A stretch of 64,000 bases of DNA from Mycobacterium paraffinicum. GTDB taxonomy: Bacteria; Actinomycetota; Actinomycetes; Mycobacteriales; Mycobacteriaceae. The translations under genes and the position numbers were made by a program. Shown piece after piece: positions 1 to 8,717 of the stretch (position 1 is its first letter; each line of letters opens with the position of its first letter). The stretch covers positions 62,001 through 126,000 of the forward strand of contig NZ_MPNT01000012.1 of NCBI RefSeq assembly GCF_001907675.1, read 5' to 3'. Below the pieces are notes generated by a model. That model was not told where the DNA came from and did no database searches. It was given only the letters and a program-made list of their open reading frames with translations.

Positions 1-710
1 ATCGCGACCGACCAGCCGTCACCCACATCACCGACAACGTTGCCCAGCGGGATGCGGACATCGTCGTAGAACACTTCGCAGAATTCCGAACCGCCCTCGA
101 TGGTTTCGATCGGGCGGACGTCGATGCCCGGCGTGCTCATGTCGCAGATCACCCAGGTGATGCCCTTGTGCTTGCCGCCGGTGTTGTCGGTGCGCACCAG
201 CAGTTCCTGGTAGTCGGCGATGGTGGCGAAGCTGGTCCACACCTTCTGCCCCGACACCACGAGGTGTTCGCCGTCGATGACCGCCTTGGTCCGCAACGCC
301 GCCAGGTCCGACCCGGCATCAGGCTCGGAGAAACCCTGACACCAGACCACGTCACCGCCAAGGATTTTCGGTAGGTGGAAAGACTTCTGCTCATCGGTTG
401 CCCGGGTGATCAGGGTCGGCCCGGCGTGTGAGTTACCGACGAAGCACGCATCGATCCCAGGGAACCCCCGCGCGGCGTATTCCTCGTACCAGATCAACTG
501 CTGGAGCAGCGTCAGCCCTTTACCGCCGTACTCCGTCGGCCAAGCGATGCCGGCCCAGCCGCCTTCCCATTGTGTGCGCTGCCACGCGAGGTCGTATTCG
601 CGGATCCCGGCATCGTCGCGCGGCCGTGTCTCGGGCGGCTTGTTCTCGTCGAGCCACGTGCGGACCTGGTCGCGGAACTCGAGCTGGTCAGGCGTGAAGT
701 CGAGGTCCAT
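1..710 (-). CDS. Acyl-CoA dehydrogenase, N-terminal part (runs off window)
   Basis: About 236 N-terminal residues of a FAD-dependent acyl-CoA dehydrogenase are visible, beginning MDLDFTPDQLEFRDQVRTWL. The family loop WCQGFSEPDAGSDLAALRT that contacts FAD and substrate is present, followed by VSGQKVWTS and the middle beta-domain (FYDDVRIPLGNVVGD). The C-terminal helical domain with the expected catalytic base lies outside the window. The gene is transcribed away from the aldolase/hydratase/hydrolase genes, in the same direction, with a 45-bp gap that carries its own operator-like motif. Family assignment is firm. The substrate is unknown; context suggests an acyl-CoA formed in aromatic or terpenoid breakdown. 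Confidence 0.93.
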   Translation of the reverse strand, partial: MDLDFTPDQLEFRDQVRTWLDENKPPETRPRDDAGIREYDLAWQRTQWEGGWAGIAWPTEYGGKGLTLLQQLIWYEEYAARGFPGIDACFVGNSHAGPTLITRATDEQKSFHLPKILGGDVVWCQGFSEPDAGSDLAALRTKAVIDGEHLVVSGQKVWTSFATIADYQELLVRTDNTGGKHKGITWVICDMSTPGIDVRPIETIEGGSEFCEVFYDDVRIPLGNVVGDVGDGWSVA

Positions 711-722
711 GGTCCGGAATTC

Positions 723-740
723 TAGGTGACACTATAGTCA
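723..740. promoter_or_regulatory. TGAC-N6-GTCA operator-like site in front of the ACAD gene
   Basis: TGACACTATAGTCA at 727-740 has inverted TGAC/GTCA arms. Read on the minus strand, TTCTGACTATAGTGTC lines up with the copy at 49709-49724. The stretch 723-737 is also identical to the core of the phage SP6 promoter, directly next to a GAATTC at 717-722. The operator reading is an inference from repetition in the window. Confidence 0.45.
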
Positions 741-755
741 GAAACAATGCGTCAG

Positions 756-1520
756 TCATCGACCTCGATACCTCGCGGCCAGTTCTTCAGCACCGCGGGC
801 CAGCAATGCCACGTCCGCTCCCACGAGCACGAAACTCGCGCCGGCCGTCATGTAGCGGCGTGCCAACGGTTCGCTGAACGCATTCACACCGGCGCGCTTA
901 CGGTGGTTCACGATGGTCGCTAACGCAGCCTCTATGGTGCTCACGATCTCCGGGTGCTCCGGTTGCCCGAGTTTGCCCAGCGAGGCTGCCAGGTCGGCCG
1001 GGCCGATGAATACGGCGTCCACCCCGTCGACGTCGGCGATCTCGCCGAGCTGAGTCAGGCCGGCCACACTCTCGACCTGAACGGTCAACGACACCGTCGC
1101 ATCGGCGGTGACAAGATAGTCAGAAATGCGGTTCCAACGCGATGCCCGGGCCAACGCGCTGCCCACGCCGCGGATTCCCTGCGGTGGGTAGCGGGTGGCG
1201 GCGACGGCCGCGGCCGCGTCGTCAGGCCCGTCGATCATCGGGACGATGATGTTCTGCGCACCGACGTCGAGCAGTTGCTTGATGACTACGGGGTCGGCCG
1301 ACGGCGGGCGCACCAATACGTCGACGTCCGGGTAGCCCGCCAGCACCTGTAGCTGTCCGAGAGTAGTGCGCAGATCATTGGGCGCGTGCTCCTGATCCAG
1401 CAGGAGCCAGTCGATGCCGGACCCCGCGCAAATCTCGGTGATGTAGCCGCTACCCGAGGCCACCCACATGCCGATCCGCGGGTCGCCGTCATCGATGCGC
1501 TGGGTCCACCGATTTGTCAC
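756..1520 (-). CDS. HpcH/HpaI family aldolase
   Basis: A 254-residue class II (metal-dependent) aldolase of the HpcH/HpaI/citrate lyase beta family. It shows [11 protein letters not shown] near residue 40, QVESVAGL and the [15 protein letters not shown] block typical of 4-hydroxy-2-oxo-acid aldolases. In meta-cleavage pathways this enzyme splits a 4-hydroxy-2-oxo acid into pyruvate plus an aldehyde or semialdehyde. The GTG start overlaps the stop of the upstream hydratase gene (GTGA), so the two are translationally coupled. Length is normal. HpaI-type and 4-hydroxy-2-oxovalerate-type substrates cannot be separated by eye. Confidence 0.88.
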   Translation of the reverse strand: MTNRWTQRIDDGDPRIGMWVASGSGYITEICAGSGIDWLLLDQEHAPNDLRTTLGQLQVLAGYPDVDVLVRPPSADPVVIKQLLDVGAQNIIVPMIDGPDDAAAAVAATRYPPQGIRGVGSALARASRWNRISDYLVTADATVSLTVQVESVAGLTQLGEIADVDGVDAVFIGPADLAASLGKLGQPEHPEIVSTIEAALATIVNHRKRAGVNAFSEPLARRYMTAGASFVLVGADVALLARGAEELAARYRGR

Positions 1521-2338
1521 GACGCCTCCGCGTCGAACGTCACCGAGACCGTGCCCAGGGGACCGTAGTCGGCCACGAAGCTGTCCCCCGGCTCGGCGAA
1601 CACCGGCTTGGTGAACGATCCGGACAGGATGACCTCACCGCGCTCCAGTGAAACCCCGTGCGGAGCAAGCCGATTGGCCAGCCAGGCGACACCGTTACCA
1701 GGATGGTTGAGCACCGCGGCGGCCACCCCGGACTCCTCAATCGTGCCGTTGCGCAGTAGTAGCGCCGCGACCCAGCGCAGGTCGACGTCCAAGGGGCGGA
1801 ATACCCGCCCGCCCAGGACCAGACCCGCGTCCGCGGCGTTGTCGGCGATGGTGTCGACGATGGTGCGCAGGTGGCCGGTGTCCGGGTCCGACATCTGCAC
1901 CCTGGCGTCGAGAATCTCGAGCGCAGGAGTGACGAACTCGGCGGCCCGCAACACGTCGAACAATGTGACGCCAGGTCCGCGCAGCGTTTCGCCCAACACG
2001 AAGGCCAGCTCGACCTCGACCCGTGGCCGGATGTAGCGGCCCACCGGAATGCGGCCGCCATCCTCGATGAACATGTCGTCGAACAGCGCGCCGTAATCCG
2101 GTTCGTCGATCGACACCGCCCGCTGCATCACCTTCGACGTCAGACCGATCTTGCGGCCCTTGACTTCGCGCCCGTCGGCGACCTTCAGCGCGACGAGTGC
2201 CCGCTGCACCGCGTAGGCGTCCTCGATGGTCATGTCGGGATAGTCGAGTGACAGTTGCCGAATTGGCGTGCGGGTCTGCTCGGCCTCATACAGCCGCCGG
2301 GCGATGTCGGAGAGGTCGTCCTCGGCGGGTCTGCTCAT
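1517..2338 (-). CDS. 2-oxo-alkenoate hydratase (HpaH/MhpD/XylJ family)
   Basis: A 273-residue member of the fumarylacetoacetate hydrolase-fold hydratases. Visible family features are GRKIGLTS near residue 80, the metal-binding [11 protein letters not shown] stretch and the C-terminal [15 protein letters not shown] block. It should hydrate the 2-oxo-dienoate released by the neighbouring C-C hydrolase to a 4-hydroxy-2-oxo acid, which the next gene's aldolase would cleave. It overlaps both neighbours by 4 bases, forming a three-gene lower-pathway operon. Family assignment is strong; the exact side chain is unknown. Confidence 0.9.
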   Translation of the reverse strand: MSRPAEDDLSDIARRLYEAEQTRTPIRQLSLDYPDMTIEDAYAVQRALVALKVADGREVKGRKIGLTSKVMQRAVSIDEPDYGALFDDMFIEDGGRIPVGRYIRPRVEVELAFVLGETLRGPGVTLFDVLRAAEFVTPALEILDARVQMSDPDTGHLRTIVDTIADNAADAGLVLGGRVFRPLDVDLRWVAALLLRNGTIEESGVAAAVLNHPGNGVAWLANRLAPHGVSLERGEVILSGSFTKPVFAEPGDSFVADYGPLGTVSVTFDAEAS

Positions 2339-3258
2339 CGGGCGAGGAACTCGATCGCCGCAGCGTTGAACGCCTCAGGGTCCTCGAAATGCGGCCAGTG
2401 CCGCACCGAGGGCATCTCGAGCACTTCTGAGTTCGGGATCAGGTCGGCAATGGTGCGCGCGGTATCCTGGTACACCCCGTGGTCCTTACCCGAGGCCACG
2501 ATCATCACCGGGGCCTCGATGGCGCGCCACTTCTCGTCGGGAATCAGGTTGCGCTGCCGCACTTTCTCGTCCTGCAGGATCAGCAGCCGGTCGATGGTGT
2601 TGCGGGTGTCCTCACGCCGGTAGACCGCCTGGCGTAGACCGATGAGATCAGGCAGTCGATTGGACTCGTCGGCGATCAGGTGGGCGAATACGGCGTGCAG
2701 CGATTCCCACGTCGGCTCGTTGACCGCCTTGGTTCGTTCCGCCCGGATGCGCGCCATATTCGACGCCGAGGCCTCCCGTCCCGCCGGCGACATCAGGATC
2801 ACCTTGTCTACCCGGTCGGCGTGGCCAACGGCCAGCGCGGACGCCACGAACGCGCCGAGCGACATGGCGATGACATTGGCCGACGCCATGCCGAAGTGGT
2901 CCATCACCCCTAGCACGTGCTCGACGTAGACCGCGATCTCGTAGTCGTAGTCCGGCTTGCCGGAAAACCCGTTGCCGACCATGTCGATCGCCACGCAGTG
3001 GAACTGCTGGGAGAGTGCGGCCAGGTTGGGCGCGAATGTCTCCCAATGCCCGCCGGTGCCGTGCAGCAGGATGGCGTGCGTCTGGTCCGGGTCGCCCGCC
3101 TCGGCGTAACGCGTTCGGACGGGCACTCCGTTGACTTCGACGTCGACGAACCCCTGCCGGAACTCGAGCTCCTTGAGATACATCCAGATGCTGCGGTAGT
3201 TCTCGGTGTCGACTCGGCTCACGTCGACCGCGGCGTCCGGTGCTTGTAGTTGGCTCAT
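2335..3258 (-). CDS. Alpha/beta hydrolase, meta-cleavage-product C-C hydrolase type
   Basis: A 307-residue alpha/beta hydrolase. The oxyanion motif is [12 protein letters not shown], the nucleophile elbow is IAMSLGAF (Ser), the acid is the Asp in SGKDHG, and the general base is in VRHWPHFED. Its position first in an operon with a 2-oxo-alkenoate hydratase and an aldolase identifies it as the C-C bond hydrolase acting on a ring-fission product. It begins with ATG after a GAAGGTGAG ribosome site. An extra N-terminal stretch of about 35 residues precedes the core domain. The product acid released would depend on the ring substituent, which is unknown. Confidence 0.87.
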   Translation of the reverse strand: MSQLQAPDAAVDVSRVDTENYRSIWMYLKELEFRQGFVDVEVNGVPVRTRYAEAGDPDQTHAILLHGTGGHWETFAPNLAALSQQFHCVAIDMVGNGFSGKPDYDYEIAVYVEHVLGVMDHFGMASANVIAMSLGAFVASALAVGHADRVDKVILMSPAGREASASNMARIRAERTKAVNEPTWESLHAVFAHLIADESNRLPDLIGLRQAVYRREDTRNTIDRLLILQDEKVRQRNLIPDEKWRAIEAPVMIVASGKDHGVYQDTARTIADLIPNSEVLEMPSVRHWPHFEDPEAFNAAAIEFLAR

Positions 3259-3280
3259 CTCACCTTCTCACTGTGGAGTA

Positions 3281-3296
3281 TCTGACACATCTGTCA
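3281..3296. promoter_or_regulatory. TCTGACACATCTGTCA operator-like site
   Basis: TGAC-N6-GTCA inverted repeat (3283-3296) 22 bp upstream of the C-C hydrolase start and about 160 bp upstream of the divergent plus-strand operon. It matches the copies at 727, 49709, 61543 and 61602. Role inferred only. Confidence 0.5.
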
Positions 3297-3423
3297 TCTA
3301 GTGCAGACGTTGCCCCGTCTGTTTCCCATCGTCGCACAGGCCCCATGTTCCCATGTGAAGAACGACTAACGTCGCTCCACCTGTACGCGATCCGCGGGCG
3401 CGCATTGGAGAGGCCTCCATTGA

Positions 3424-3455
3424 TTCTGACACTTGTATGCGGTAATACTGGGCAG
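3424..3455 (+). promoter_or_regulatory. Promoter of the dioxygenase operon, probably leaderless
   Basis: TAATAC at 3443-3448 is an excellent -10 element. Exactly 7 nt separate it from the GTG at 3456, the arrangement expected when transcription starts at the first base of the coding sequence. The upstream TTCTGACACTTGT (3424-3436) is a half-match to the TGACAC..GTGTCA family and overlaps the -35 zone, so it could be an operator. Confidence 0.5.
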
Positions 3456-3701
3456 GTGAACACTCCGGCCGGATGCCGCGTGCTTGCCGACCTGGTCAAC
3501 GAGTTCGCGGCCGTGCGGTTGTCGTTGGACGTCAACGGCAACGGCCCCCGTCTGCTCGTGGAGGACCTCGAGGGCGGCGAGCACATTTTCTTGTGTCCGT
3601 TGGAGTTGGCCAGTTTCACCTTGGCCACCCCCGAAGACCGCGAAGAGTGGGTGCGGGTAGGTAACTACCGCGGTGAGCGACGGCCAACGGAGCAACCGTG
3701 A
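3456..3701 (+). CDS. Small conserved protein of unknown function, first gene of the operon
   Basis: The GTG start gives 81 residues. Its core reads FAAVRLSLDVNGNGPRLLVE, then EDLEGGEHIFLCPLELASF. A second copy of this family lies at 33442-33831, with AAVRLWLDRNGSEPRVILED at the matching place. The pattern suggests a short beta-rich fold with charged surfaces and no cofactor motif. GTG 3456 was chosen because a TAATAC box sits 7 nt before it; the longer in-frame reading from 3240 would run through that promoter. Its stop overlaps the next start (GTGA). I do not recognise a function; placement at the head of catabolic genes suggests an accessory role. Confidence 0.7.
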   Translation: MNTPAGCRVLADLVNEFAAVRLSLDVNGNGPRLLVEDLEGGEHIFLCPLELASFTLATPEDREEWVRVGNYRGERRPTEQP

Positions 3702-4852
3702 GCGCCGCCGATGCCGATCTCGTCGGCCTGGGCATGACCGCCATGTCGCTGCGGCCAGGCGCGACCCCGCTCGCGCTGGCCGTGCAAGCGAGCGCAGCTG
3801 CCCTCTCCGACGCCGGGATCGATCGTGCTGATGTCGATGGGATCCTGGTCGCCTCGTCGCAGGGCGTCCGGCCAGACCGGCTGGGCGTCGGCTTCGCCGC
3901 GACCGCCGGCTTTACCGACCTGCGCCTGCTGGAGCACGTGGAGATCAAAGGCGCCACGACCATCGCCATGATCCAGCGCGCTCGTCACGCGATCGTCACC
4001 GGTGAGGCCGCGACCGTGCTGTGCGTCTTCGCCGACGCACCCTTGGTGGCCGGCCGCGGCGCAGGGTCGACCTATGCCCACAGCGGCGGCAACGTCGGGG
4101 TGCGCGGGCTGGAGCGGGCTTCGGGGCTGCTGGGCTCGGTGCCAACGTATGCGCTGCTGGCCCAGCGCTGGTTGCATGTCACCGGGACCAGCGCCGACGC
4201 GCTGCGTTCGGTGGTCACCACGGCGAGGAATTGGGCACGCGGCAATCCCGACGCGGTCAACCGAGAGCCGCTCGACGACGCCGACTACACCGCTTCCCCG
4301 ATGATCGCCGAGCCGCTGCGATTGTTGGACTGCGCGCGGCCGGTGAATGGGGCGGTCGCCGTCGTGCTGACCGGGCGGCCCGCGGTCGGCGGCAGCCGAT
4401 TACGGGTTCGCGGCGCCGGGCGCGAGCATCCGGTGCGGCGTCGTCGCGGTGGAGCCGAATCATGGTTCGGCGGCGGTGGCCGCGCGGTGCAGGACGCACT
4501 CGACCAGGCCGGCATGGTCCGCTCAGATCTGCACGTCGCCGAGCTGTACGACCCGTTCTCGGTCGTCACTCTGGCGCTGCTTGACGAATACCGGCTCACC
4601 GGCGACGTGCCCGCGGGTGCGTTCGTACGTGACGGCCACACTGGGCCTGGTGGGACGCTGCCGACCAATACCGGCGGTGGCCAGCTTTCCGGTTTTTACC
4701 TGCAGGGAATGACGCCCTTGGCGGAGGCGATGATTCAGCTGCGCGGCACCGGCGGGCAGCGTCAGGTTCCGGGGGCCACGGTGGCGCTGGTCGGCGGCAT
4801 CGGCGGCCGGATGGACCACCATGCTGCGTTGGTATTGGAGCGCGCCGCATGA
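3698..4852 (+). CDS. Thiolase-like (SCPx/Ltp family) protein, likely aldolase subunit
   Basis: A 384-residue thiolase-fold protein. It lacks the usual active-site Cys: the corresponding region reads VEIKGATTIAMIQRARHAIV instead of a C-A-S-G block. It keeps the late thiolase signatures (ELYDPFSVVTLALLDEY, GGTLPTNTGGGQLSGFY). Proteins like this, paired with a DUF35 partner, form acyl-CoA retro-aldolases in mycobacterial steroid side-chain breakdown (Ltp2/ChsH2 type). The next gene is such a DUF35 protein and overlaps it by 4 bases. A role in C-C cleavage of a hydroxyacyl-CoA is therefore more likely than ordinary thiolysis; this is inference. Confidence 0.82.
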   Translation: MSAADADLVGLGMTAMSLRPGATPLALAVQASAAALSDAGIDRADVDGILVASSQGVRPDRLGVGFAATAGFTDLRLLEHVEIKGATTIAMIQRARHAIVTGEAATVLCVFADAPLVAGRGAGSTYAHSGGNVGVRGLERASGLLGSVPTYALLAQRWLHVTGTSADALRSVVTTARNWARGNPDAVNREPLDDADYTASPMIAEPLRLLDCARPVNGAVAVVLTGRPAVGGSRLRVRGAGREHPVRRRRGGAESWFGGGGRAVQDALDQAGMVRSDLHVAELYDPFSVVTLALLDEYRLTGDVPAGAFVRDGHTGPGGTLPTNTGGGQLSGFYLQGMTPLAEAMIQLRGTGGQRQVPGATVALVGGIGGRMDHHAALVLERAA

Positions 4853-5289
4853 CCGCCACCGCGGTCGAGGACTGGCTGCTGGACACTGCGTTGGCCCCCG
4901 CCGCCGATGACGATCTGCTGGCGCCGTTGTACCGGGCGGCCGCTCGCAACGAGCTTGCGGTGCCGTTCTGCGCGGCGTGCGCGCTGGCGTTGGAGCTCGA
5001 CCAGGAGGTCTGCGACGGTTGCGGGCACAGCGAACGGGATTGGCGAACAGTCGAACCGCGCGGGACCGTACATGCCGCGACGCTGATGCACCGGCGCGAG
5101 CCAGGCCTCGTGCACGGAGTGGTGCCCTACCCCATTGTCGACGTCGAACTGTCGAGCGGACACCGGATGGTGATGACCAGCGTGCAGTCCGCGGAGACCG
5201 CATCGCCTATCGGCGCGGCGGTGCGCATCGGTTTCCGACACCTCGGCGGCGTCGCCATCCCGGCCATCGACATTTTGGAGGACCAGTGA
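4849..5289 (+). CDS. DUF35 OB-fold / zinc-ribbon protein, partner of the thiolase-like gene
   Basis: A 146-residue DUF35 protein. The N-terminal rubredoxin-like zinc ribbon shows CAAC and CDGC about 15 residues apart, and the C-terminal OB fold includes PRGTVHAATLMHRR and VPYPIVDVEL. Members bind acyl-CoA and assemble with thiolase-like subunits into aldolases or hydratases. Its start overlaps the thiolase-like stop and its stop overlaps the dioxygenase start, so all three should be co-translated. Confidence 0.88.
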   Translation: MTATAVEDWLLDTALAPAADDDLLAPLYRAAARNELAVPFCAACALALELDQEVCDGCGHSERDWRTVEPRGTVHAATLMHRREPGLVHGVVPYPIVDVELSSGHRMVMTSVQSAETASPIGAAVRIGFRHLGGVAIPAIDILEDQ

Positions 5290-6575
5290 CCACACTTGAA
5301 TCCGCGCCTGCGACAGACAGTTTCGACGTCGGGACCGTCGTACGCAGCGACCGGGTGCACGGAAGTGTGTACACGTCCGCCGACATCTTCCGCCGCGAAA
5401 TGGACAGCATCTTCAAGACCGGGTGGGTCTACGTCGCGCATGAGAGCGAGGTCAGCGAGCCGGGTGACTACCTCACCCGGATGATCGGACACGACCCCGT
5501 CGTCGTGGCGCGCGGCAAGGACGGCGTCATCCGGGTGGTCCTCAACCGCTGCACCCACCGGGCCAACAAGCTCTGCAACGCCGAGAAGGGCAACGCGAAC
5601 TCGTTCCGGTGCCCATATCACGGCTGGACCTTCAGCAATACCGGTGCGTTGCAGGGTGTTCCGATGCGCGAAGGTTACGGCGAGGCTTTCAACCAGGTCC
5701 GCTCCGAACTGGGCCTCGCCCAAGCGCCTCGCGTGGACAGCTACGGCGGATTCATCTTCGCGTCGCTCGCTTCGGAAGGCGTTTCGCTGACCGAGCATCT
5801 CGGCAACGCGACACGCGCCATCGACCGGCTGCTGAACCTGTCCCCCACCCGCACGATCGACTTGCGGGCCAACTGGATGAAGCACCTGCACCATGCCAAC
5901 TGGAAGATGGTGGTGGAGAACAACGTCGACGGCTACCACGCATTGTTCACCCATGCCTCGGTGTACGACGCGATCAAGCCCGCCAAAGTGTCGCATGTCC
6001 CGACCAAGGTCGATGTGCTGGTCCGCGACCTCGGCAACGGTCATTCCGAGATCGACTACAGCGACGAATACCGCAAGCTCGACGAGGAATTCGTCTGGTA
6101 CGGGCGCATCCCACGGACCAAGCTCGCCGACTACGTCCAGGCACTCGAAGGTGCGTACGGTCCCGAGCAGGCGCACAATGCACTGGTTGTCGGCCCACCA
6201 CACACATTGATCTGGCCCAACCTCTTCCTGGCCGAGATGAACGTCATGTTCGTCGAACCGCAGGCCCCCGACCGCACCATCGCCTACACCACCGCGGTCC
6301 TCATACCCGGCCAGGACGCGTTGAACGAACGCACGCTGCGCCGCTCCGAGGGGGCGATGGGCCCGGCCGGCTTCTTGATCGCGGACGACGGAGAGATCGG
6401 CATGCGCAACCAGGCCGGGCTCGCCGCCGAGTTGCCCGAGTGGCTGGTGCTGGCCCGCGGCGTCGACGGCGATGTGACCGACGAAAGCGGAATCATCAAC
6501 CGCGACAAAAGCGCCGAGACTCCCCAGCGCGGTTTCTACTCGCACTGGGCCGCGGTCGTCGGCGGAATGGCCTGA
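5286..6575 (+). CDS. Rieske aromatic-ring-hydroxylating dioxygenase, alpha subunit
   Basis: With the GTG start that overlaps the DUF35 stop, the protein is 429 residues. The Rieske [2Fe-2S] ligands are C89-x-H91 and C109-x2-H112. The mononuclear iron site is in NNVDGYHALFTHAS, with bridging D215 and ligands H218 and H223. This is the catalytic subunit that adds O2 to an aromatic ring to give a cis-dihydrodiol. The beta subunit follows immediately. No dedicated ferredoxin or reductase lies nearby, so electrons must come from elsewhere. The open frame extends upstream to 4977, but that part is out-of-frame DUF35 coding sequence. Confidence 0.95.
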   Translation: MTTLESAPATDSFDVGTVVRSDRVHGSVYTSADIFRREMDSIFKTGWVYVAHESEVSEPGDYLTRMIGHDPVVVARGKDGVIRVVLNRCTHRANKLCNAEKGNANSFRCPYHGWTFSNTGALQGVPMREGYGEAFNQVRSELGLAQAPRVDSYGGFIFASLASEGVSLTEHLGNATRAIDRLLNLSPTRTIDLRANWMKHLHHANWKMVVENNVDGYHALFTHASVYDAIKPAKVSHVPTKVDVLVRDLGNGHSEIDYSDEYRKLDEEFVWYGRIPRTKLADYVQALEGAYGPEQAHNALVVGPPHTLIWPNLFLAEMNVMFVEPQAPDRTIAYTTAVLIPGQDALNERTLRRSEGAMGPAGFLIADDGEIGMRNQAGLAAELPEWLVLARGVDGDVTDESGIINRDKSAETPQRGFYSHWAAVVGGMA

Positions 6576-6577
6576 GC

Positions 6578-7093
6578 ATGACCGCCGACTCCCAAACCCA
6601 GACACGTCCCGCCCTGCGCCCGCTGCCCGACGCCGAGATCCTGTCGTTTCTGTATCTAGAGGCGCGGCTGGCCGACGAGGGCCGCTACTCGGAGTGGGAG
6701 GAATTGTGGGCCGACGACGACGACGCGGTCGAATACCGCGTCCCGATGCACCCCGGCGACGACCCGCGCACCACGCTGGCCTACATCAACGACAACCGGC
6801 GACGGATCAAAAGCCGGGTAGCCCAGCTCAACACCGGCAACCGGCACTCCCAGACACCACCGTCGGTGATGCGTCGCGTCATCTCCAACAGCGAAGTGGT
6901 GGACACCGGCGCCGACACCGTCACAGTGCAATCCAACTTTGCGTTGTTCGAATACCGTCTACGTCAACGCTTCTGGGCCGGTCACGTCCTTCACACGATC
7001 CGCCGCTCACCGGACGGCCCGCGGCTGATCCGCAAAATCGTGCACCTGATCGACGCGAGCGGACCGGTCGAGACACTCGCTTTCCTGATTTGA
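6578..7093 (+). CDS. Ring-hydroxylating dioxygenase, beta subunit
   Basis: A 171-residue small subunit with the SnoaL/NTF2-like fold. It begins MTADSQTQTRP, with LPDAEILSFLYLEARLADEG and the end LIRKIVHLIDASGPVETLAF typical of the family. The ATG at 6578 is 2 nt after the alpha-subunit stop. It forms the structural core of an alpha3beta3 oxygenase; it has no catalytic metal site. Longer in-frame readings upstream overlap the alpha gene and are not real. Confidence 0.93.
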   Translation: MTADSQTQTRPALRPLPDAEILSFLYLEARLADEGRYSEWEELWADDDDAVEYRVPMHPGDDPRTTLAYINDNRRRIKSRVAQLNTGNRHSQTPPSVMRRVISNSEVVDTGADTVTVQSNFALFEYRLRQRFWAGHVLHTIRRSPDGPRLIRKIVHLIDASGPVETLAFLI

Positions 7094-7106
7094 AGGGCCG
7101 TTTCCT

Positions 7107-8717
7107 TTGCTGCTCATCGGTGACATCGCAACCAACAACGCGCGCCGCTACCCCGACAAGTGTGCGCTCGTCGACGGCGACCGGACGCTGACCTGGCTTG
7201 AGGTCGACGAGCGGTCCCGTCGGCTCGCCGCCTTCCTGATCAACCGGGGGCTCACCCCGGGCGACCGGGTAATGGTGCTCGCCCGCAATTGCATTGAATG
7301 GCCGGAGATCTCGTTCGGTCTGGCGAAGGCCGGGCTGATCGCGGTACCGGTCAACATCCGGCTGGCGCCCGACGAGGTCGCCCACGTACGCGACGACTCC
7401 GGCGCACGAGCGGTGATCATTCACGCCGATCACCTCGAGAAGTTCCTCGGCGAATTAACCGAGTTGGCACTGATCGTGGGGGTGGGCGCCAGCTCAGCAC
7501 TCGGCACAAGCGAACTAGTCACCGACTACGACACGGCGCTGACACAAGCACAGCCCAGCGTTCCGCGTCGCGACGTCACCGCGGACGACGTCGCGGTCAT
7601 CCTGTACACCAGCGGCACTACCGGTCGAGCCAAGGGTGTGATGCACACTCACCGCGCCTTGCTCTACCAGGCGGCGGACACGAATCTCGTGACCGAGGCC
7701 AATCGCTCGGATGTCATGCTGGCCACCACTCCGTTCTTCACCGCCGGCGGCATGGTCCGCACAGTGTCTTGGCTGTATCTCGGCCAGACCATGGTGATCC
7801 ATCAGAAATTCGATCCGCAGGCGGTGATCGACGAGATCGAGCGCAGCGCCATCACCTTCACGACGTTCATCCCGACGATGCTGCACCGGACCCTGGCGAT
7901 CCTGGAAGAGGGTCCGCCGCGCGACATGTCGAGCCTGCGGCGCATCTCCTACGGGTCGGCCCCCGTGCCGCCCGGGCTGGCACGCAAAGCGATGGACCTG
8001 CTCGGCTGCGACCTGCAGCAACGCTACGGGTTGACCGAATGCGGCGGACAGGCAACGATTCTCACCCCGCAAGATCATCGCGACATCGTTGCCGGCAAAA
8101 CGTCGATCGCTACCTCGTGCGGCCGGGAGACTCCGATGTGCGTGATCCGCGTCATCGACGTTGACGGCAACGACGCCGCACCCGGGGACGTCGGTGAAAT
8201 CGTGATCACCAGCCCCGCCAACGCCGTCGGCTACTGGAACAGGCCCGAACAGACCACGGAGACGTTCCGGCCCGACGGTTTGCGCAGCGGCGACCTTGGC
8301 TACCTCGACCGCGAGGGTTACCTGCATATCACGGGCCGCAAAACCGATCTGATCATCTCCGGCGGGTTCAACGTCTACCCGGCAGAGATCGAACGGGTAC
8401 TCGCTCAGCACGACGGCGTCGACATGGTGGCGGTCGTTGGGGTCCCTGACCCCGAGTGGGGTGAGACGCCGGTCGCCGCGGTGATCGCCAAAGCCCACGT
8501 CAGCGATCACGATGCGCTGACCGCCGAACTGGCTGCGTTGTGCCGCGCCGAATTGGCCGGCTACAAGCAGCCGCGCCGCTTCGTGTTCTGGCGCGAATTC
8601 CCCTTGGGCCCCGCGGGCAAGATCCTCAAACGCGAGATCGCTAACCAGGTTAGTCATGTCGGCGACTCGGGTGCGAAGATGCCGGTACCGACCGGATCGA
8701 CCGAGGAGCGCCCGTGA
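7107..8717 (+). CDS. AMP-forming acyl/aryl-CoA ligase
   Basis: A 536-residue ANL-superfamily ligase. The ATP-binding P-loop is LYTSGTTGRAKG (residues 166-177), the adenylate motif is YGLTECGG, the hinge region reads TGRKTDLIISGGFNVYP, and the C-terminal catalytic Lys lies in GPAGKILKREI. It activates a carboxylic acid as the CoA thioester. Being inside the dioxygenase operon, its substrate is probably the aromatic acid or a fragment of the ring. Start is TTG at 7107, with GAAGG 13 nt before it; the first residues MLLIGDIATNNARRYPDK fit the family start. Confidence 0.92.
   Translation: MLLIGDIATNNARRYPDKCALVDGDRTLTWLEVDERSRRLAAFLINRGLTPGDRVMVLARNCIEWPEISFGLAKAGLIAVPVNIRLAPDEVAHVRDDSGARAVIIHADHLEKFLGELTELALIVGVGASSALGTSELVTDYDTALTQAQPSVPRRDVTADDVAVILYTSGTTGRAKGVMHTHRALLYQAADTNLVTEANRSDVMLATTPFFTAGGMVRTVSWLYLGQTMVIHQKFDPQAVIDEIERSAITFTTFIPTMLHRTLAILEEGPPRDMSSLRRISYGSAPVPPGLARKAMDLLGCDLQQRYGLTECGGQATILTPQDHRDIVAGKTSIATSCGRETPMCVIRVIDVDGNDAAPGDVGEIVITSPANAVGYWNRPEQTTETFRPDGLRSGDLGYLDREGYLHITGRKTDLIISGGFNVYPAEIERVLAQHDGVDMVAVVGVPDPEWGETPVAAVIAKAHVSDHDALTAELAALCRAELAGYKQPRRFVFWREFPLGPAGKILKREIANQVSHVGDSGAKMPVPTGSTEERP

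Noticed and set aside
5127..6605. A 492-codon open frame on the minus strand
   Set aside because: It lies wholly antisense to the Rieske alpha subunit, whose metal-binding motifs are unambiguous. Long antisense frames are expected in high-GC codon usage.
7515..8657. A 380-codon minus-strand open frame
   Set aside because: Antisense to the CoA ligase with all its motifs; the composition is that of a shadow frame.
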